From Paraburkholderia adhaesiva (GTDB lineage Bacteria; Pseudomonadota; Gammaproteobacteria; Burkholderiales; Burkholderiaceae): 64,000 bases of DNA. The stretch is from positions 1,278,501-1,342,500 of the forward strand of contig NZ_JAJEJQ010000001.1 of the NCBI RefSeq assembly GCF_021390575.1. The letters run 5' to 3'. Each line of letters opens with the position of its first letter. Position 1 is the stretch's first letter. The notes beneath the pieces were generated by a model. That model did not search any database and was not told the origin of the DNA. It worked only from the letters and a program-made list of their open reading frames with translations. This document shows positions 6,275 through 15,695 of this stretch, piece after piece. Both the position numbers and the translations under genes were made by a program.

Positions 6275-8314
6275 TCAAGACGCCACCGCCGCCGCATTGG
6301 TACTCACGGCCACGCGTGCGGACGTGCTGTTCTCCACGACGACCTTTATTACCTGCTGCGTGGCCGCTCGCTGCTGCTGCCCGCTCATACCCTTCGTCTG
6401 CATGTTGAAGTTGTACTGGTTGCCAAAGCGATGAATGGCGAGCCGCTCCGCATCTGCAGGCGTCATGTTGTAGTCTCCGCGATCGTAGGAGTCAGCGAGC
6501 AGCGCACGCTTGAACTCCTCCTTAAGGATCGCTCTTGGCCGCTCGTAGAGCCCGGACATGACAGCGCCAGCGCCGGCGGCGCTCGTCTGCTGGTTCAATG
6601 TCCGACCGGCTGCAAGCTCCCCATGCGTCAACTCCCATAGCTGGAAATCGTACTGTTCGCGCAGGCTCGACCCTTTTATATCGTGGCCGAACAGTTTCTT
6701 GAATTCTGCTTGGCGTTTGGCGTGCCACTGTCCGGCTCCGTAGGCTGTCCCATCATCGCCTAGGATGTTGGCGTGCAGACCCGACTCAACCATATCGCCA
6801 GCTGCAATGCCTGCTGCTTGTGCTCTTGTCAGATTGCCGTGCTTCATGAAATACGCGATCGCATCCGCAGCATTTCCCGGGCGCGGATCGTCGCCATTGA
6901 TCGCCGCAGCGTGCGACGCCAGCTTCTTCGGATCCTCGACACCCAACGCCGCGGCATGGGCGGGTGTCGAAACAGCACCCATGAAATACTTGCCGAGCGT
7001 TACCGCGCCCTGTGCGAGTCTGTGCGCTTCGCCGGCCACGGTCCAGTTCGGGTCGAGGACGATATGACTCTGATTGAAGAGGTTTCCGGTTTGAGGGGCA
7101 CCGCTCGCGCTCGATGGTGAGGAGCTGCCAGGCTGTCCGTTCGTGCCCGGCTTGTCATCGCCCCCCATACCGAACCATTTCTTGATGTCAGCATCAAGGC
7201 CGTCGAAGATTCTCGATAGCTTGTCCGCCGATATGCCCAGATCATCCAGCGCTTTCGCCGCCCCGGCGGGTGCCTTGCCGCTGAACAGGTCTTCAAGCGC
7301 TTTGATGCCCTGACCCGCGCCCTCCTGCAACCCAGCCTTCGCGTGCATCGTCCTCTCGTCGACGCCGCGTGAGAGGTCGTTCAACGCATTGACGGCCGTG
7401 TCCGTCACGTTGAACGGGTTGATGTCCTTCGCGAAGTGGGCTTGCGTCTGGTCCCATTCTCCGCCGGTCATCGCTCGCAACCGGAGTGCCTCCCGGAAGT
7501 TGCTATTTACGTCGAAGCCCATCGCATGGAAATACTGCTGGTTGAACGTCTCGGGCGACGCGTTTTTCGCCCATTCGTGTTCACGCTGCAGGGACTTCAT
7601 GGCGAGCTGCGCTGCGTCCATGCTCTGCGCCTGCGGCAACGACACACCCGCCGCGCGGGCCAGCATCGGTAGCCCGCTCAAATCATATTTCGCATCAGCC
7701 GTGCGATCGAGCATGGAGCTATCGACATAGCGCCCCGTGTTCAGGTCAAACGACCGAAGTTCGCCCGTCGACACGCCAAGGCCTCGCGCATCGCGCTGGT
7801 CGTAAACCGCATCGTCCGCGAGTTTTTTGGCTGCCACCATCGTCGCCGTGCCAATGCCTCCGATAATGGCAGCAACCTTGCCGAGGGGGCCCATCAGGCC
7901 CCCTAGCGTGCTGATCGCCGTTTCGATGCCTGCAACGCCATTTCCGCCCGCCACATGCCCGATCGCGCCGAAAGCGCCATCGCTGAGCTTTTTCGACGCG
8001 GCTACCATCTTGGACATCTCTTCGTTGCTCGTGCGCAGCGCACTCGTGAGTCTCGAGTGAGTTTCGAGGGCACCGTCAAAGGCCTTGCCGATGGCATCCG
8101 CCTGGATTGCCATCAGCATCATCTGTTCGCGCGCCCCCGACGACAGCTTTGCAACATCGCTCATCGATGCGCCTAGCGAGCCGGTTTCCCTTGCCATCTT
8201 TTTCCAGTCTTCGGGCATGTCCTCAAGGTCGGCGGCGTAGGCCTTGAAAATCGCGTAAAACTCGCGGAATTTCTCGTCGCTGACGTCGATCTCGATGATT
8301 GGTTTGTTGCTCAT
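6275..8314 (-). CDS. Tape-measure-like protein with tail lysozyme domain
   Basis: 679 residues. The N-terminal ~380 residues are helical with alternating charged and small residues and a glycine-rich hydrophobic segment near 125-165, as in tail tape-measure or injection proteins. A Ser/Pro/Gly linker near 400 leads to a C-terminal domain, roughly residues 490-610, that matches the phage tail lysozyme type: FMKHGNLTRAQAAGI, VESGLHANI with the likely catalytic Glu, and AYGAGQWHAKRQ. The role would be local peptidoglycan digestion during DNA entry. Start ATG with GAGG upstream. It lies directly downstream of the hub-like gene and the SSB in one leftward operon, an unusual order for a phage. Confidence 0.8.
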   Translation of the reverse strand: MSNKPIIEIDVSDEKFREFYAIFKAYAADLEDMPEDWKKMARETGSLGASMSDVAKLSSGAREQMMLMAIQADAIGKAFDGALETHSRLTSALRTSNEEMSKMVAASKKLSDGAFGAIGHVAGGNGVAGIETAISTLGGLMGPLGKVAAIIGGIGTATMVAAKKLADDAVYDQRDARGLGVSTGELRSFDLNTGRYVDSSMLDRTADAKYDLSGLPMLARAAGVSLPQAQSMDAAQLAMKSLQREHEWAKNASPETFNQQYFHAMGFDVNSNFREALRLRAMTGGEWDQTQAHFAKDINPFNVTDTAVNALNDLSRGVDERTMHAKAGLQEGAGQGIKALEDLFSGKAPAGAAKALDDLGISADKLSRIFDGLDADIKKWFGMGGDDKPGTNGQPGSSSPSSASGAPQTGNLFNQSHIVLDPNWTVAGEAHRLAQGAVTLGKYFMGAVSTPAHAAALGVEDPKKLASHAAAINGDDPRPGNAADAIAYFMKHGNLTRAQAAGIAAGDMVESGLHANILGDDGTAYGAGQWHAKRQAEFKKLFGHDIKGSSLREQYDFQLWELTHGELAAGRTLNQQTSAAGAGAVMSGLYERPRAILKEEFKRALLADSYDRGDYNMTPADAERLAIHRFGNQYNFNMQTKGMSGQQQRAATQQVIKVVVENSTSARVAVSTNAAAVAS

Positions 8315-8441
8315 AGGTCCTCAATTCGTTTGGAGAAGCTACTGCCGTGTGCCCGATATGCGCGCTCCGGGCGGTCAATCAAACGCGGGTTGGTAGCGGG
8401 TTCCCTGTTGGGAGCGAGAGTGCGCTCAATGCACCATGCCG

Positions 8442-9482
8442 TCAAACCCCTGCCGCCTGCTGCGTGGGCGAAGGAGGAACCGTCGGCGTGCAGATCACCA
8501 CCGTCGCCCATTCTTCGCCGCTGGCCGAACTGAAATGGCCGATGTGGCGAAGGGCTTGCACAATAAACGTGCCCGTGAACGTCACCTGGTAGTTGAGCCC
8601 CGAAACGCTTTTTTCGCTGCTACTGCTGAATATCATCGATCCCGGTCCAACGACAAAACCAGCAGGCATCCGGATCTGCGTGCCGACCTGGAGGTCACCA
8701 CGCATCACCGTCATAAACTGCATGGTTCCGACGTCAAGCCATGTGGGCTGCCCGATCAGGTCCGTGAAATCGATTTGCACTGGCGCCGGCATTGTCTGCG
8801 TGCCGTCGAAGACAGAGAGCGTTCCCCGGTTGATCGCGATACTTACACCGGGATAGGTGTCACCGAGAAACTGGCTGGCTGTTATTTCCCTCACGTGCTG
8901 GGCTAGTTCCTCCAGCGTGCCGCAGAAATGTTGCTCGTCGAAATCCTGAATCAGGTTCGGGCTGATATTGATCGTCGGCGGCATTCCGGGATAGGCCACC
9001 GAGAGGCAGTTTTGAAGTGCCTGAGACAACTGTTGTCCCTTCTGCCAGTTCAGCACGAAGTTGCCGGGGTTGCCGGTAGTGAACTGTGCGGGATAGACCA
9101 CGAAATCGAGGTGCATTTCCGTGCCCTGCCACGCACCAAACGAGTTCAGGATTGTCCCCTTGAGTAACACCCCTTGCTGCGACGAATTAGCCAGCGGGAG
9201 ACCGGGGCCCATGCCGCCCTTTAGCTCAAGCAGCTTGCCGGGAACAGTCGTGTTATTCAGATATTGCACGCCGAATTGCTGAGACTGCGCGAGGTCTTTC
9301 AGTGCAATTCCGTGAATCGTGATCGTCGATCCCCCGGCCGGCGTGTCAAAGGGCATGACGGGAATGTCGAACTCGATATTCAGCGCGCCCGGATCGAACT
9401 TGCCGTTCGGGAATGATGTCCACGTGCGCCACGGCTTCGTCGTGTCGTCGGGCTGGTAGAGATTCAATTCATAAAAGCGCAT
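8442..9482 (-). CDS. Phage tail/baseplate-hub-like protein
   Basis: 346 residues of beta-rich composition (MRFYELNLYQPDDTTKPWRT, repeated G-x-[ILV] and T/N-rich strands), without signal peptide or membrane helix. I infer a hub or other tail structural protein from its composition and its place directly upstream of the tape-measure gene; no hallmark motif proves it. The ATG at 9482 follows GAGGAAAC, only 9 nt after the SSB stop, so SSB, this gene and the tape-measure gene are probably cotranscribed. The 127 bp between this stop and the next start contain no convincing gene. Confidence 0.6.
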   Translation of the reverse strand: MRFYELNLYQPDDTTKPWRTWTSFPNGKFDPGALNIEFDIPVMPFDTPAGGSTITIHGIALKDLAQSQQFGVQYLNNTTVPGKLLELKGGMGPGLPLANSSQQGVLLKGTILNSFGAWQGTEMHLDFVVYPAQFTTGNPGNFVLNWQKGQQLSQALQNCLSVAYPGMPPTINISPNLIQDFDEQHFCGTLEELAQHVREITASQFLGDTYPGVSIAINRGTLSVFDGTQTMPAPVQIDFTDLIGQPTWLDVGTMQFMTVMRGDLQVGTQIRMPAGFVVGPGSMIFSSSSEKSVSGLNYQVTFTGTFIVQALRHIGHFSSASGEEWATVVICTPTVPPSPTQQAAGV

Positions 9483-9491
9483 GGCGTTTCC

Positions 9492-9893
9492 TCAAAGATC
9501 GTCGTCAAAATCCGCCGCGGTGCCGCTCGCGGCTGGCCGGCTGGCGGAACCCTCATCAGTTGGATCGTCGGCTAGCACGGCCTTGCGCTTGCGCCGCACG
9601 TGATACGCGGTCAATACCGCGTGCGCCACCATGTCGAGCGCGGGTCGCGCCTCACCGTGCCTGTCGGCCCAGACCTTCGGCGTGAGCGTGCCCGCCAGCG
9701 ATACCGCGTCGCCGTCCTCGAGCGCGAGCAGTGCCGCCGCCGTGCTGTCCGAAAACGTGATGACGTTCACGAACAGGGCTTCGCCGTCGCTGGTGCTCGC
9801 GCGAACCTTGGCCGTCACGAATTCCCGGCCGCTCTGGCCGGTACGCGTTTGCGCGGTGCCGTAGAGCCTTCCCGCAATCAATCCGTCGATCAT
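9492..9893 (-). CDS. Single-stranded DNA-binding protein, OB-fold
   Basis: 133 residues with the SSB-like start MIDGLIAGRLYGTAQTRTG, an OB-fold core (REFVTAKVRA, LFVNVITFSD, DAVSLAGTLTPKVW) and an acidic tail ending DFDDDL, the usual partner-binding tip of SSB proteins. It coats single strands during element replication. Its start overlaps the stop of the upstream membrane protein by 4 nt (ATGA), indicating translational coupling. It is phage-type rather than the chromosomal housekeeping ssb. Confidence 0.85.
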   Translation of the reverse strand: MIDGLIAGRLYGTAQTRTGQSGREFVTAKVRASTSDGEALFVNVITFSDSTAAALLALEDGDAVSLAGTLTPKVWADRHGEARPALDMVAHAVLTAYHVRRKRKAVLADDPTDEGSASRPAASGTAADFDDDL

Positions 9894-10912
9894 GCAATTC
9901 CCCCTTCGTTATTGAGCAACCGCCGCAATTCGACGGCCCGTGTCTGCGAGCACCCGAGATAGCGGCGAATTCCCGCGACTGTGGCGCGCAGCTCGCCCGC
10001 CGCGATCGCTTGTGTGACGCGCCCGATGTCCGGGTTCGTGCCCAGCGGGCGGTCCGGCTCAGCTGCTGCCAGTGCTGTTACTGGCGCAACTGCTGGCGCG
10101 GGCGGGGCCGTTACCGGGTCGGTGCGCGGATCGTTACTGACGGCGTTACCCGGCCCGGTAACGGCCTCAGGCGTGGCCGCGTGCTGCGGCGATCCCTGAA
10201 GCGCGAGCAGCCAGCAGAAGCACGCGACGCCCTCCAGCACCGCGGCGAACGCCAGGCCCGATAGCAGATCGAGTCGCGCGGCCGGAATGCCGAGCAGGGC
10301 GGCGAGCGGCATCGTTACCGGATCCGCACGTGCGGCGTTGAGTTCGGCCTCTGCGCGATCCTGCGCGGCTTGCTGGCGGTGTGCTTCGGAGGCCTCGGTG
10401 TCGAGCGCATCGACGCGCGCCGCCAGTGCCGTGCGCCTGGCGTCGAGGGCGGCGCACGAGGTCGGGCAGCGTCGCGCCTTGGCCTCGGCGAGTCGCGCGA
10501 CCGCGGCGGCGCGATCGCGGGCAATCTCGGTGAGCGATCGCGAAGCGGTCGGCGTGCTACTTGGTGAAATCGGCGGCGTTTGCGCGGCGCGCTCGGCGCG
10601 GGCCTCGGCGGCGTGCCGCTGGGCCAGCGTGAAGAACACGGCGTGCCCGTAGCAGGCCGCGGCCATGCTGGCGGCCCACAGCAGCGCGCCGGGCATGAGC
10701 AAAGGCCACGGCTGCCGCCGGAGCAGCGCGGGCAACAGGTGCGCGGTGAGCACCAGCACCACGCCGATTGCGATCCACAGCACGCGCTCCGCGATCCATC
10801 CGCCGCGCTGCCAGCCCGCCAGCACGGACAGACATACTGCTGTCGCGCTCGCAAGCGTAGCGAGCGTCGTCGGAGCTTTCTGCGCAATGGGGGAGTACTG
10901 CGCTGCGTTCAC
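9890..10912 (-). CDS. Membrane protein with coiled-coil and HTH-like tail
   Basis: The GTG at 10912 is the likely start (GGAGG upstream; GTGA overlap with the previous stop), giving 340 residues. About three or four hydrophobic helices lie in residues 15-110, then an Ala/Arg/Glu-rich coiled coil (residues 120-215), another hydrophobic segment (LAFAAVLEGVACFCWLLALQ), a Pro/Ala linker and a C-terminal helical unit (GIRRYLGCSQTRAVELRRLL) resembling a winged-helix-type segment. The function is unknown. Position next to SSB and downstream of the primase suggests a membrane anchor for replication or a tail-module partner; this is inference. Confidence 0.75.
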   Translation of the reverse strand: MNAAQYSPIAQKAPTTLATLASATAVCLSVLAGWQRGGWIAERVLWIAIGVVLVLTAHLLPALLRRQPWPLLMPGALLWAASMAAACYGHAVFFTLAQRHAAEARAERAAQTPPISPSSTPTASRSLTEIARDRAAAVARLAEAKARRCPTSCAALDARRTALAARVDALDTEASEAHRQQAAQDRAEAELNAARADPVTMPLAALLGIPAARLDLLSGLAFAAVLEGVACFCWLLALQGSPQHAATPEAVTGPGNAVSNDPRTDPVTAPPAPAVAPVTALAAAEPDRPLGTNPDIGRVTQAIAAGELRATVAGIRRYLGCSQTRAVELRRLLNNEGGIA

Positions 10913-11349
10913 TGCGCACCTCCTCGCACCAGCGCGCGCATGGCGTTCACTACCACGGGATCGGCCTTCGGCCACCACGCGCCCGTGCAACGGTACCGGC
11001 GGTCCAGCTCTTCGTCGGAGTAGCGTTGCTTTGGCTCGTGCCACGGATCGACCGCCGCGTGATGGGCTTCACGCCACCGCGCTACGTTCCCGCGCTTGTG
11101 GCGCGCCTTCTCCGAGTCGAGCAGTGGCAGCGGGGCATTTTCGCCGGGCCCGAAGCGGAAGACCCTCGCGTGATTTGCGCCGACATGGCCGCACACGTGG
11201 GCCTGCCCCGTCGCGACCATGTGTGAGAGTACGTCGCGCGCGAGCTTCACCCGGGCATTGAACAGCACGGCCACCTCGGCGGCTGTGCGCGGCTTGCCAT
11301 CCGTCATCAGCGCGCGGATTCGGCCGGTCAGCGTTTGGGTCTCGCTCAT
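10909..11349 (-). CDS. Winged-helix-like element protein, 146 aa
   Basis: Starts MSETQTLTGRIRALMTDGKP after GGGAGG. Residues 5-60 form a winged-helix-like domain (GKPRTAAEVAVLFNARVKLARD is its central part), and the second half is Arg/Trp-rich (CTGAWWPKADPVVVNAM). It probably binds DNA. Its start overlaps the upstream stop by 4 nt (ATGA) and its own stop overlaps the next GTG, so translation is coupled on both sides. Confidence 0.75.
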   Translation of the reverse strand: MSETQTLTGRIRALMTDGKPRTAAEVAVLFNARVKLARDVLSHMVATGQAHVCGHVGANHARVFRFGPGENAPLPLLDSEKARHKRGNVARWREAHHAAVDPWHEPKQRYSDEELDRRYRCTGAWWPKADPVVVNAMRALVRGGAQ

Positions 11350-11903
11350 CTCATCCTCCCGGCCCGCGTGCGTTTCTTCGTGGCCGCCGTGGCGGTGTGC
11401 TCGGGATATCCGCGATTCGTCAGGTCTTCGTTGGCCCGCCAGGTGCGATTTGCAACCTCGGCGCTCGTGGCGGCCTGAACGCGCATTGCCTTCAGGCGAG
11501 CACGGAAGTAGTGCAGGTTCGGCAGCAGGTCTGCCAGCGGCGCGCGGATCGCCCTCGCCATGGTGTCGTCGAGCAACTCGCGCGGCCAGCGCTCGAGCGT
11601 GGACAGCTCCTCGAGCATCGCAACGAGCTCGGCGCGCATCCGGCGCACATCGTCCGCCGAGAGGTACGGCCCCCACGGCAGATACAGCCCGCCACTGCGG
11701 CTTCGCAATGCGCCGTCCGACACTTCGCGCGGACTGGGTGTCGCGGACTCGCTGCGGGCCGTTTCTGGCGTCGTTGGCTGGACACCCGCTGCGCTGCTGC
11801 CGTCTCGCTGGCGCATGAATTCGTCGTAGGCCGCTTCGCCGGGGAGCGGGCAACCCGCCTTGGTCCACGCGATGACGCGTTGCGTACCGGGTTCAAGCGC
11901 CAT
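11346..11903 (-). CDS. Hypothetical element protein, 185 aa
   Basis: I take the ATG at 11903 (MALEPGTQRVIAWTKAGCPL). An upstream in-frame start at 11990 would read through iteron sequence (VTAVTPVT). The protein has a helical C-terminal half (LVAMLEELSTLERWPRELLD) and a basic tail (KKRTRAGRMR). The family is not recognised. It is the first gene after the iteron cluster and leads a tightly coupled run toward SSB. Confidence 0.7.
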   Translation of the reverse strand: MALEPGTQRVIAWTKAGCPLPGEAAYDEFMRQRDGSSAAGVQPTTPETARSESATPSPREVSDGALRSRSGGLYLPWGPYLSADDVRRMRAELVAMLEELSTLERWPRELLDDTMARAIRAPLADLLPNLHYFRARLKAMRVQAATSAEVANRTWRANEDLTNRGYPEHTATAATKKRTRAGRMR

Positions 11904-11952
11904 GGCCGATCTCCGATTCCGTGAGACTGGATTGCACTTTGAGTTTTGTGGC

Positions 11953-12150
11953 GTAACTGGCGTTACCGCCGTAACACGCCCATCCTGCAAGGGTTTGATG
12001 GGTTACGCCGACGCCAGCGGCGCCGTAACTGGCGTTACTGGCTCCGCGAGCCGCATGGTGCGCGTTACGCCAGTTACGTCCTGTGCATGTGCTGCCGTAA
12101 CTGGCTAAAGCCTTGGCTGGTGGGGCTGTTACGTCAGTTACGGCCGTTAC
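11953..12150. repeat. GTNAC iteron cluster, candidate replication origin
   Basis: Twelve copies of GTAAC or GTTAC lie in 198 bp, starting at 11953, 11962, 11971, 12002, 12025, 12034, 12064, 12073, 12097, 12128, 12137 and 12146. Within clusters the spacing is exactly 9 nt. The cluster sits between the primase gene and the next gene downstream. P4-type elements carry iterons bound by their primase-helicase, so an origin role is likely; binding is inferred. Confidence 0.75.
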
Positions 12151-12170
12151 GCCGCATACTGCAAAGGTCT

Positions 12171-14963
12171 TCACTTGTCGCCTCCGTTGAGCGCATCGGG
12201 GGCGACGTGATACAGGCGCTTCTTTCCCTCAGGTGTATGCGTCACTTTTGCGACTTCGGCTTTGCCTTTGTCGGTGAACGCTTTGGCTTCGTCGATGGCG
12301 CGCAGTACGCGGTTGAAGTCGTACCCCTTCGTCGCCTCGCGCAATCCGCCCGAAGTGAACAGGTAGAGGCGTCGCTCGCCATCGTCCTGTTTCCACCAGC
12401 CAGCGCGATCGCGGATCAGGTCCGCGCTGCCGTCGATGTTCGAGAAGCGCGCGCTGCCGTGACGGTCGATGAAGTCGGCCGCCGCGCGCAGGATGCCGGC
12501 GTGCTCGGCGCTACGGCCCGGCGCACCCCACTGCGAGCGCCAGAGCCGGAACGCATGAAGCGCCGCGCTGGCGGGTTCTCCGCCCGTCCACGGAACAACG
12601 CCCCATTCGATTGCCAGTTCGCCCGCCAGCGCGCACAGCGCGAACGCACGCGCTGCGCGTCGCTCCTGGTCGCCGAGCTTTCCGAAGCGATCCAGCAATG
12701 GCGTAAGCAGCTCCGTGAGCCTGAGGCCTCCAGCCAGATTGCGGATCAGCGCGTCGACGAAGCGCGGCCCGGCATGGCCGTAATTCGTTGCTGCCATGTT
12801 GCGGATCTCGTCGGACAGCACGCCGCCCGATTCACGGCCGTGCAACGTCTCGAATACGCCGTAAGCGCCTGTCACCGGAATGTCGAGGATGCGCACGAGC
12901 TGGCCCGCTTTCGCCTCGATGCCGCCCGCCGCCATGCGCGCGGCGACGGTCAGCTCACCGGTCGAGAACAGGAACACGCGCCAGCGCGCCGCCTGCCGGG
13001 CCTCACCGTGACGGTTTGCGCGCGTCTTGCCCATGCCGTTGATCAACGCATAGGCTGTTTCATAGAGGTCTTGCGGCTTGATCTCGCCAATCTCATCGAG
13101 CACGAGCAACGTGTCCGAATGCAGCGCTGCCGATCCCTCAAGCCCGTTCGAAGTTGCACGCCACTTGCGCTCGAATCGCGGGCTGCCCCATACGCTGATC
13201 GCCGCACGCGCCGCGGTGGTTTTGCCGCATGAAGAATCGCCGTAGAGGTGCGCGCCGCCGCCGTCGAGGTTCAGCGGCCCAAGCAGCGGGCCGGCAAATG
13301 CCGTTGACATGGCGAACATCAGCAGCGGGTTATCGTTGGCGAGGGCGGCCAGTTCGCGCCAGCCTTCGAACGTGCCCGCCACCGCGTAGGGCGCTTCGCG
13401 GCCCGTCGACTGGAACCAGATATCGTCCGCGCCGAGCACGTCATCTGGCAGCACGAAGGCATCGCCGCACCATCCGGTCGTGACGGCGGCGCGCATCTGC
13501 CGGGGCGGATACTGCCCGGCGATGTAATCGAGAATGCCGCCGCGGTTCTTCAGATCGAACATGACGCCCTCGGACAGCAGCACGCCGCGCACCTCGTTAC
13601 CGTCGCCCGCGAGCATCAGCATCGGCATTGACCATTTCTTCCAGCGGCCCGCCGGCGAGACGTACTCAAGCAGACGGCCATAATCGCCGTCCTGCGGGTT
13701 GCGCGTTACGGCGCGCACGTAGAGCGGGCTGCATATCCATTGGTCCGTCAGCTCGGGCGGCGCGTCGCCCTTGGGCAGCTTCACGCCGTGGTGGTAGACA
13801 CCGGGCTTGAATCGCTTGCCGTCTATCTCGATCCAATCGGAGTAGACGCGCCAGCATGGGCGGCCCTCGATGCCGGGAAACGATCCGGAATCGTCGGCGC
13901 TATCGCTCGAACTTGCCGCCGGCTGCGTAACGTCGCGGGCGGCCACCACGCAGGCGCGCACGGCGTCTACGCCGCGCAGCACGAAGAGGTCGTTGATATC
14001 CGTCGCGCCTTCGGGCCGGTTGTCGCCGAAGTCAGGCATCACGAGTCGGCCACCGACGGCCTGCGCTGCTTCCAGCGCCTTCGATGAGCCGTTGCCGATC
14101 TCGCCCAGAATCAGGATTGGCAGGTCCGGGTGTGCCTCACGCATTGCCTCGGCGGTTTTGCGCAAGTTCCCGGCAGTGAGCGATGCGACCGCTGCGTCGC
14201 CATCTGCTGCATATATCTCCTGGTGAGTCTGGGCGCTTGCGACGCCTTCCCCGATGGCAATGCGCCATGTGTCCGCGCCGGGCTGCGCCGCCATCCAGTA
14301 GCCGCCAGCCTTCGCGCCGCCGGCAAGGGCGGATTTGCGCCCGTCGCTGTCGATCATCTCCAGGCTCATGAGCTTGCCGTCGCGCTCAATGCGGGCGACC
14401 AGCACGCGGCCCGCGAGGTCCTTGCCTGATGCATTCGGTGCGTAGCCGATCAGTTTGCGCAGCGTCGCCGCGTCGAGCTCGCGCAACATCGGCGTGGCTT
14501 TCAGTCCCTTGCGCATCAGATAGGGGTGATCGTCGCGTGATGGATTCGCCTTAGTCCATACCGCCAGCGCCAAAGTGGAGGCCTCGCGTTGCTTCGTCAC
14601 GCGCTCCATCGCAGCTTTTTTTGCCTGTGCCTCGCGTGCTGCGCGGCGCTCGACCTGCTGCGGCGATTCGAGAACGGGCCAGGTGTGGCTGGCGGGCTGG
14701 AAACCGTAGCGCCTTGCGATGCCGTAGAGCGTGCCGATGGTGATTCCGCCGTCCACTTTCAGCGATCGCCATGTGTCGCGCGCATTGGCGGCCACGTAGC
14801 TTTGCGCGCCGCGGCTCCACGCATCGAACACATCAAAGCCGCCGTCGCCCAGCTCGTGCTTGATGGCCGCGCCTACGCGCCACCATTCCTCGCGTTCGAC
14901 ATCGGGGGGAATGCAAGCGAGCGCAGCCTCAATGCGTTGTTGTTCGTCAATCATTGCGTTCAT
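12171..14963 (-). CDS. DUF927-type primase-helicase for element replication
   Basis: 930 residues. An N-terminal PriCT-2-like region (EREEWWRVGAAIKHELGDGG, residues 18-70) is followed by a Toprim-like region near 240-340 (IAIGEGVASAQT; GEIGNGSSKALEAAQ, where I would expect an Asp at the Glu position) and a DUF927 ATPase with Walker A GDSSCGKTTAARA near residue 575 and Walker B LLVLDEIGE near 615. Such proteins prime and unwind the origin of P4-like elements. Start and previous stop overlap as ATGA. The iteron cluster lies directly downstream. Confidence 0.9.
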   Translation of the reverse strand: MNAMIDEQQRIEAALACIPPDVEREEWWRVGAAIKHELGDGGFDVFDAWSRGAQSYVAANARDTWRSLKVDGGITIGTLYGIARRYGFQPASHTWPVLESPQQVERRAAREAQAKKAAMERVTKQREASTLALAVWTKANPSRDDHPYLMRKGLKATPMLRELDAATLRKLIGYAPNASGKDLAGRVLVARIERDGKLMSLEMIDSDGRKSALAGGAKAGGYWMAAQPGADTWRIAIGEGVASAQTHQEIYAADGDAAVASLTAGNLRKTAEAMREAHPDLPILILGEIGNGSSKALEAAQAVGGRLVMPDFGDNRPEGATDINDLFVLRGVDAVRACVVAARDVTQPAASSSDSADDSGSFPGIEGRPCWRVYSDWIEIDGKRFKPGVYHHGVKLPKGDAPPELTDQWICSPLYVRAVTRNPQDGDYGRLLEYVSPAGRWKKWSMPMLMLAGDGNEVRGVLLSEGVMFDLKNRGGILDYIAGQYPPRQMRAAVTTGWCGDAFVLPDDVLGADDIWFQSTGREAPYAVAGTFEGWRELAALANDNPLLMFAMSTAFAGPLLGPLNLDGGGAHLYGDSSCGKTTAARAAISVWGSPRFERKWRATSNGLEGSAALHSDTLLVLDEIGEIKPQDLYETAYALINGMGKTRANRHGEARQAARWRVFLFSTGELTVAARMAAGGIEAKAGQLVRILDIPVTGAYGVFETLHGRESGGVLSDEIRNMAATNYGHAGPRFVDALIRNLAGGLRLTELLTPLLDRFGKLGDQERRAARAFALCALAGELAIEWGVVPWTGGEPASAALHAFRLWRSQWGAPGRSAEHAGILRAAADFIDRHGSARFSNIDGSADLIRDRAGWWKQDDGERRLYLFTSGGLREATKGYDFNRVLRAIDEAKAFTDKGKAEVAKVTHTPEGKKRLYHVAPDALNGGDK

Positions 14964-15307
14964 TGCGTGCTCGCTTTCCCGACGCGTTCAATCTCGCGCC
15001 TCAATGTCGAAAGGATGAATGCCGCGTCGCGCCGGATGCCTTGGGCATCGGTGCCGCGCGGATCGAAGGTGATGGCGACTAGGCCGGATAGCAGCACGTC
15101 GACCGTGTACGGCACGCGGAGTGCGCTGTAGTCGGAGTCCTTCAGGCGGAGGTGCTGGCGCTCTGCGAGCCATGCCAGCGCGTCGATAAGGCCCGTGGAG
15201 TCCTCGTCGACCAGCTCGGGCGTTACATGCTCTGGATTAACGATCAACGTGAAGCGATAGGGCCAGTCCGTCGACGAGTGGAGGCCGTAGCAGGTGATTT
15301 CAGGCAT
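14960..15307 (-). CDS. Small hypothetical protein, 115 aa
   Basis: Starts MPEITCYGLHSSTDWPYRFT after GAGGGG. An alpha/beta composition with no recognised motif. It overlaps the upstream gene by 8 nt and the primase start by 4 nt, so it is translationally coupled to both. Probably an accessory to replication by position only. Confidence 0.7.
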   Translation of the reverse strand: MPEITCYGLHSSTDWPYRFTLIVNPEHVTPELVDEDSTGLIDALAWLAERQHLRLKDSDYSALRVPYTVDVLLSGLVAITFDPRGTDAQGIRRDAAFILSTLRREIERVGKASTQ

Positions 15308-15695
15308 GGTTCGTCCCCTCTGAGGATTCCTCAGTGCTACGTGCACGCGAAGACTTGCGCAGCTTGCCGGCCTCATGGGCGCGAAGTTTCTGTGCACTCT
15401 GTGCGCTGGATGCGATTTCGCCCATCGTCGCGATCTTTTCGAGGCTGGCGGCCAGATGCATCGTGAACGCTGTGAACCGCTCGGTCGATTCCCACGGATG
15501 GCCTATTTCGTCGTCGTAGTCAGCGCACGCAATAGCGGTCAGCATCTCCGAAAGATCGGATGCATCAGCCATCGCCAGATCGCCTAGGCTTGTGAGCCAT
15601 TCGAGTTCGGTGTCGTTGAAGGTGGGAATGGCGCGTTGCGCCAGCGCCTCGATCGCGTTACGCAACGAGCAGGGGTTCTGGGTGATGTCATTCAT
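15300..15695 (-). CDS. Small hypothetical protein, 131 aa
   Basis: Starts MNDITQNPCSLRNAIEALAQ after GGAGG. Mostly helical with a Lys/Arg/Ser-rich C-terminus (KLRKSSRARSTEESSE). The start overlaps the preceding gene by 8 nt. The family is not recognised. Its helical make-up resembles the next gene upstream and they may be distant relatives. Confidence 0.7.
   Translation of the reverse strand: MNDITQNPCSLRNAIEALAQRAIPTFNDTELEWLTSLGDLAMADASDLSEMLTAIACADYDDEIGHPWESTERFTAFTMHLAASLEKIATMGEIASSAQSAQKLRAHEAGKLRKSSRARSTEESSEGTNHA

Noticed and set aside
8311..8511. 66-codon frame between hub-like and tape-measure genes
   Set aside because: Overlaps the end of the hub-like gene in another frame and has no ribosome site.
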